A stretch of DNA of 64,000 bases from Geobacter sp. AOG1 (GTDB taxonomy: Bacteria > Desulfobacterota > Desulfuromonadia > Geobacterales > Geobacteraceae): the NCBI RefSeq assembly GCF_019972315.1, contig NZ_BLIZ01000001.1, positions 3,013,521 to 3,077,520 on the forward strand, written 5' to 3'. Both the position numbers and the translations under genes were made by a program. The notes under the pieces are model-generated. The model was not told the DNA's origin and made no database searches. It worked only from the letters and a program-made list of their open reading frames with translations. This document shows, piece by piece, positions 62,270 through 64,000 of this stretch (positions within the stretch are counted from its first letter, which is position 1; every line of letters begins with the position of its first letter).

Positions 62270-63031
62270 TCAGCGTCTCCCCGGTCTTTGCGATGGGACA
62301 CCACCAGGGCGAACTCTTCCGGGATGTGCCAACCTCTCGACTTCTGCTGGAGAGAGATGGCGGTGCTCACCCGGCTGCAGATCGCCCAGTTCAAGAAAAC
62401 CGTAGCGGATCCGCTTGAGACGTACCACCGCCAGGCTGACCGCCTCGCACATGCGCCGCACCTGGCGGTTACGCCCCTCATGGATGGTTACGGAGAGCCA
62501 ACTGTTGTTGTCGCTCTCACTCGCCAGAAACACTTTGGCCGGTGCGGTTCTGCCGTCTTCGAGCTCCACGCCTGCGGCCAGACGCTTGATCTGATCGGGA
62601 GTTGCCTTCCCCCGTACGCGCACCAGATATTCCTTCTCAACTTCGTGCCGGGGGTGGGCCAAACGGTTTGCCCACTCGCCGTCGTTGGTCAACAGCAACA
62701 GCCCTTCGGTGTTGTAGTCGAGTCGCCCTACAGGATACACCCTCGACGTTACATCCTTCAGCAGGTCGGTGACGATTGGACGCCCCTCGGGATCCTTGAG
62801 GGTCGTCAGGTACCCGACCGGCTTATAGAGGAGGAGGTATATCTTTGCGTCAACAGGGCGGACCGGTTTACCGTCCACGGTAATCTGATCGGTTAACGGA
62901 TCGGCCTTGGTCCCGAGTTCCGTCACAACCTGACCGTTGACCGTGACTCGGCCTGCGACGATGAGTGTTTCCGCCTCGCGACGGGACGCGATACCTGCCT
63001 GGGAAAGCAATTTTTGCAAACGTTCAGCCAT
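62270..63031 (-). CDS. rluB: 23S rRNA pseudouridine synthase (RluB/RsuA family)
   Basis: About 253 residues. An S4 domain (RLQKLLSQAGIASRREAETL, IVAGRVTVNGQVV) is followed by the catalytic domain with Asp in VYPVGRLDYNTEGLLLLTND, and by KPVGYLTTLKDPEGRP and IHEGRNRQVRRMCEAVSL. RluB modifies U2605 of 23S rRNA; distinction from close paralogues is by overall similarity only. Start at 63031. Confidence 0.9.
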   Translation of the reverse strand: MAERLQKLLSQAGIASRREAETLIVAGRVTVNGQVVTELGTKADPLTDQITVDGKPVRPVDAKIYLLLYKPVGYLTTLKDPEGRPIVTDLLKDVTSRVYPVGRLDYNTEGLLLLTNDGEWANRLAHPRHEVEKEYLVRVRGKATPDQIKRLAAGVELEDGRTAPAKVFLASESDNNSWLSVTIHEGRNRQVRRMCEAVSLAVVRLKRIRYGFLELGDLQPGEHRHLSPAEVERLAHPGRVRPGGVPSQRPGRR

Positions 63032-63054
63032 TGACAATTCCAATCCTAAAAAAA

Positions 63055-63078
63055 CAAGGGCGGTGATGACCGCCCTGT
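63055..63078 (-). terminator. Intrinsic terminator of accA
   Basis: AGGGCGGT and ACCGCCCT arms around GATG; on the minus strand a run of seven T follows. Confidence 0.85.
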
Positions 63079-63107
63079 CCTGTTTCCTACCGCCAGGGAA
63101 CTAACCC

Positions 63108-64000
63108 CTATTCCACAAACCGGGACATCTTGCGGAACTTCTGATACCTGGCTTCAATCAACTCTTCCGCCGGCAGTTTCCGCAACTCTTTCAGGTTGCG
63201 CGAGATGGCTTTGTGGAGGTTGACTGCCATCGCCTTGTGGTCGCGGTGGGCGCCCCCTGTCGGCTCAGGAACGATCTCGTCGATGACTTCCAGCGCCTTG
63301 ATGTCTTGAGCGGTCGGCTTGAGAGCCTCGGCAGCCTGTTCTCCCTTGGTGCCGTCGGACCAGAGGATTGCGGCACACCCTTCAGGCGAGATGACCGCAT
63401 AAACGGAGTACTGGAGCATGAGGATTCGGTCTCCGACCGCAATGGCCAAGGCCCCGCCCGACCCCCCTTCGCCGGTTATGACAACAATGATCGGAACGGT
63501 GAGTCGAGACATCTCGCGCAGATTCCTGGCGATGGCCTCGGCCTGGCCCCGCTCCTCAGCGCCGATGCCGGGAAACGCTCCGGGAGTGTCGACAAAGGTG
63601 ATGATGGGAAGCCGGAACCGCTCTGCCATCTCCATGAGCCGAAGCGCCTTGCGGTATCCTTCCGGGTTCGGCATTCCGAAATTGCGATAGACCTTCTCTT
63701 TGGTATCGCGCCCCTTCTGATGCCCAATCACCATTACCGGCTCATTGTCAAGCCTTGCCAGCCCTCCGACAATGGCGTGGTCGTCTCCGAAATTCCGGTC
63801 ACCGTGAAGTTCGACGAATTCCGTGAATATAAGGTTTATGTAGTCCATGGTAAAGGGACGATTGATGTGACGCGCAATCTGTGCAGTCTGCCATCGGGTC
63901 AGGTTGGCAAATATGTCGCGCCGCATCTCCTCGGCTTTCTTTTCCAGCTTGGCAACTTCATTCTTCAGATCGACGTTGTCACCGGACAATGCCAGCAGTT
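63108..64000 (-). CDS. accA: Acetyl-CoA carboxylase carboxyltransferase subunit alpha, 3' part
   Basis: Carboxyltransferase alpha subunit for malonyl-CoA formation in fatty-acid synthesis. The frame is open to the window edge ([11 protein letters not shown] precedes the first codon usable as a start), so the 5' end lies outside; the internal TTG at 63989 is not the true start. Motifs: [77 protein letters not shown] and [20 protein letters not shown]. Confidence 0.97.
   Translation of the reverse strand, partial: LLALSGDNVDLKNEVAKLEKKAEEMRRDIFANLTRWQTAQIARHINRPFTMDYINLIFTEFVELHGDRNFGDDHAIVGGLARLDNEPVMVIGHQKGRDTKEKVYRNFGMPNPEGYRKALRLMEMAERFRLPIITFVDTPGAFPGIGAEERGQAEAIARNLREMSRLTVPIIVVITGEGGSGGALAIAVGDRILMLQYSVYAVISPEGCAAILWSDGTKGEQAAEALKPTAQDIKALEVIDEIVPEPTGGAHRDHKAMAVNLHKAISRNLKELRKLPAEELIEARYQKFRKMSRFVE

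Overview
The window looks like a chromosome segment from a Geobacter-like member of the Desulfuromonadota. This rests on gene content: a B12-dependent ribonucleotide reductase, the mercury-methylation pair hgcA-hgcB, a periplasmic c-heme sensor, many two-component and partner-switch proteins, and moderately GC-rich coding sequence with clear Shine-Dalgarno sites. No taxonomic marker such as rRNA is present, so the assignment is an inference.

Layout. 1-2082: 3' part of nrdJ. 2129-6655: a probable inserted segment bounded by two near-identical terminator hairpins in direct orientation. It holds a hybrid histidine kinase and a minus-strand array of gene cassettes separated by four attC-like sites, with no integrase in view (a CALIN). 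6726-17992: a small zinc-ribbon protein, then a BaeSR-like two-component system and an MdtABC-type tandem RND pump with its outer-membrane factor, in one minus-strand operon. 18229-22111: the divergent plus-strand envelope group (glycine-zipper lipoprotein, Spy-like chaperone, DUF3300 and DUF2950 proteins). 22259-31567: mixed housekeeping and envelope genes, including a ferritin-like/receiver fusion, PepF, a beta-barrel protein and a periplasmic carbonic anhydrase.

31679-40539: a tightly packed minus-strand run. In transcription order it reads: c-heme sensor, TPR lipoprotein, peptide-binding lipoprotein, two peptide permeases, an uncharacterised protein, a DUF815 AAA+ ATPase, hgcA, hgcB. The main discovery is here. 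The true hgcA start (33149) overlaps the ATPase stop as ATGA, and its frame contains a UGA at codon 36, directly after a Cys. A hairpin follows at the spacing of a bacterial SECIS element, with apical loop GGTCA. HgcA in this organism is therefore a candidate selenoprotein with a Cys-Sec pair in its N-terminal extension.

40821-46781: an APH-like/P-loop kinase fusion and a complete partner-switching module (SSS-GAF-SpoIIE phosphatase, STAS antagonist, anti-sigma kinase). 46809-50563: lgt, then an M-box Mg2+ riboswitch controlling a transporter-less MgtE_N/CBS protein and an NRAMP-family transporter whose metal-site motifs are altered, which points to Mg2+. 51143-61015: DUF4124, HIT, TlyA, a coiled-coil protein with a 180-bp tandem repeat, an SDR epimerase, threonine aldolase, a YtxH-like protein, RmuC and an MshEN-domain protein. 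61144-64000: tRNA-Leu(CAG) with a clear promoter and terminator, an AT-rich stretch with DnaA-box-like sequences beside a ribbon-helix-helix protein, rluB, and the 3' part of accA.
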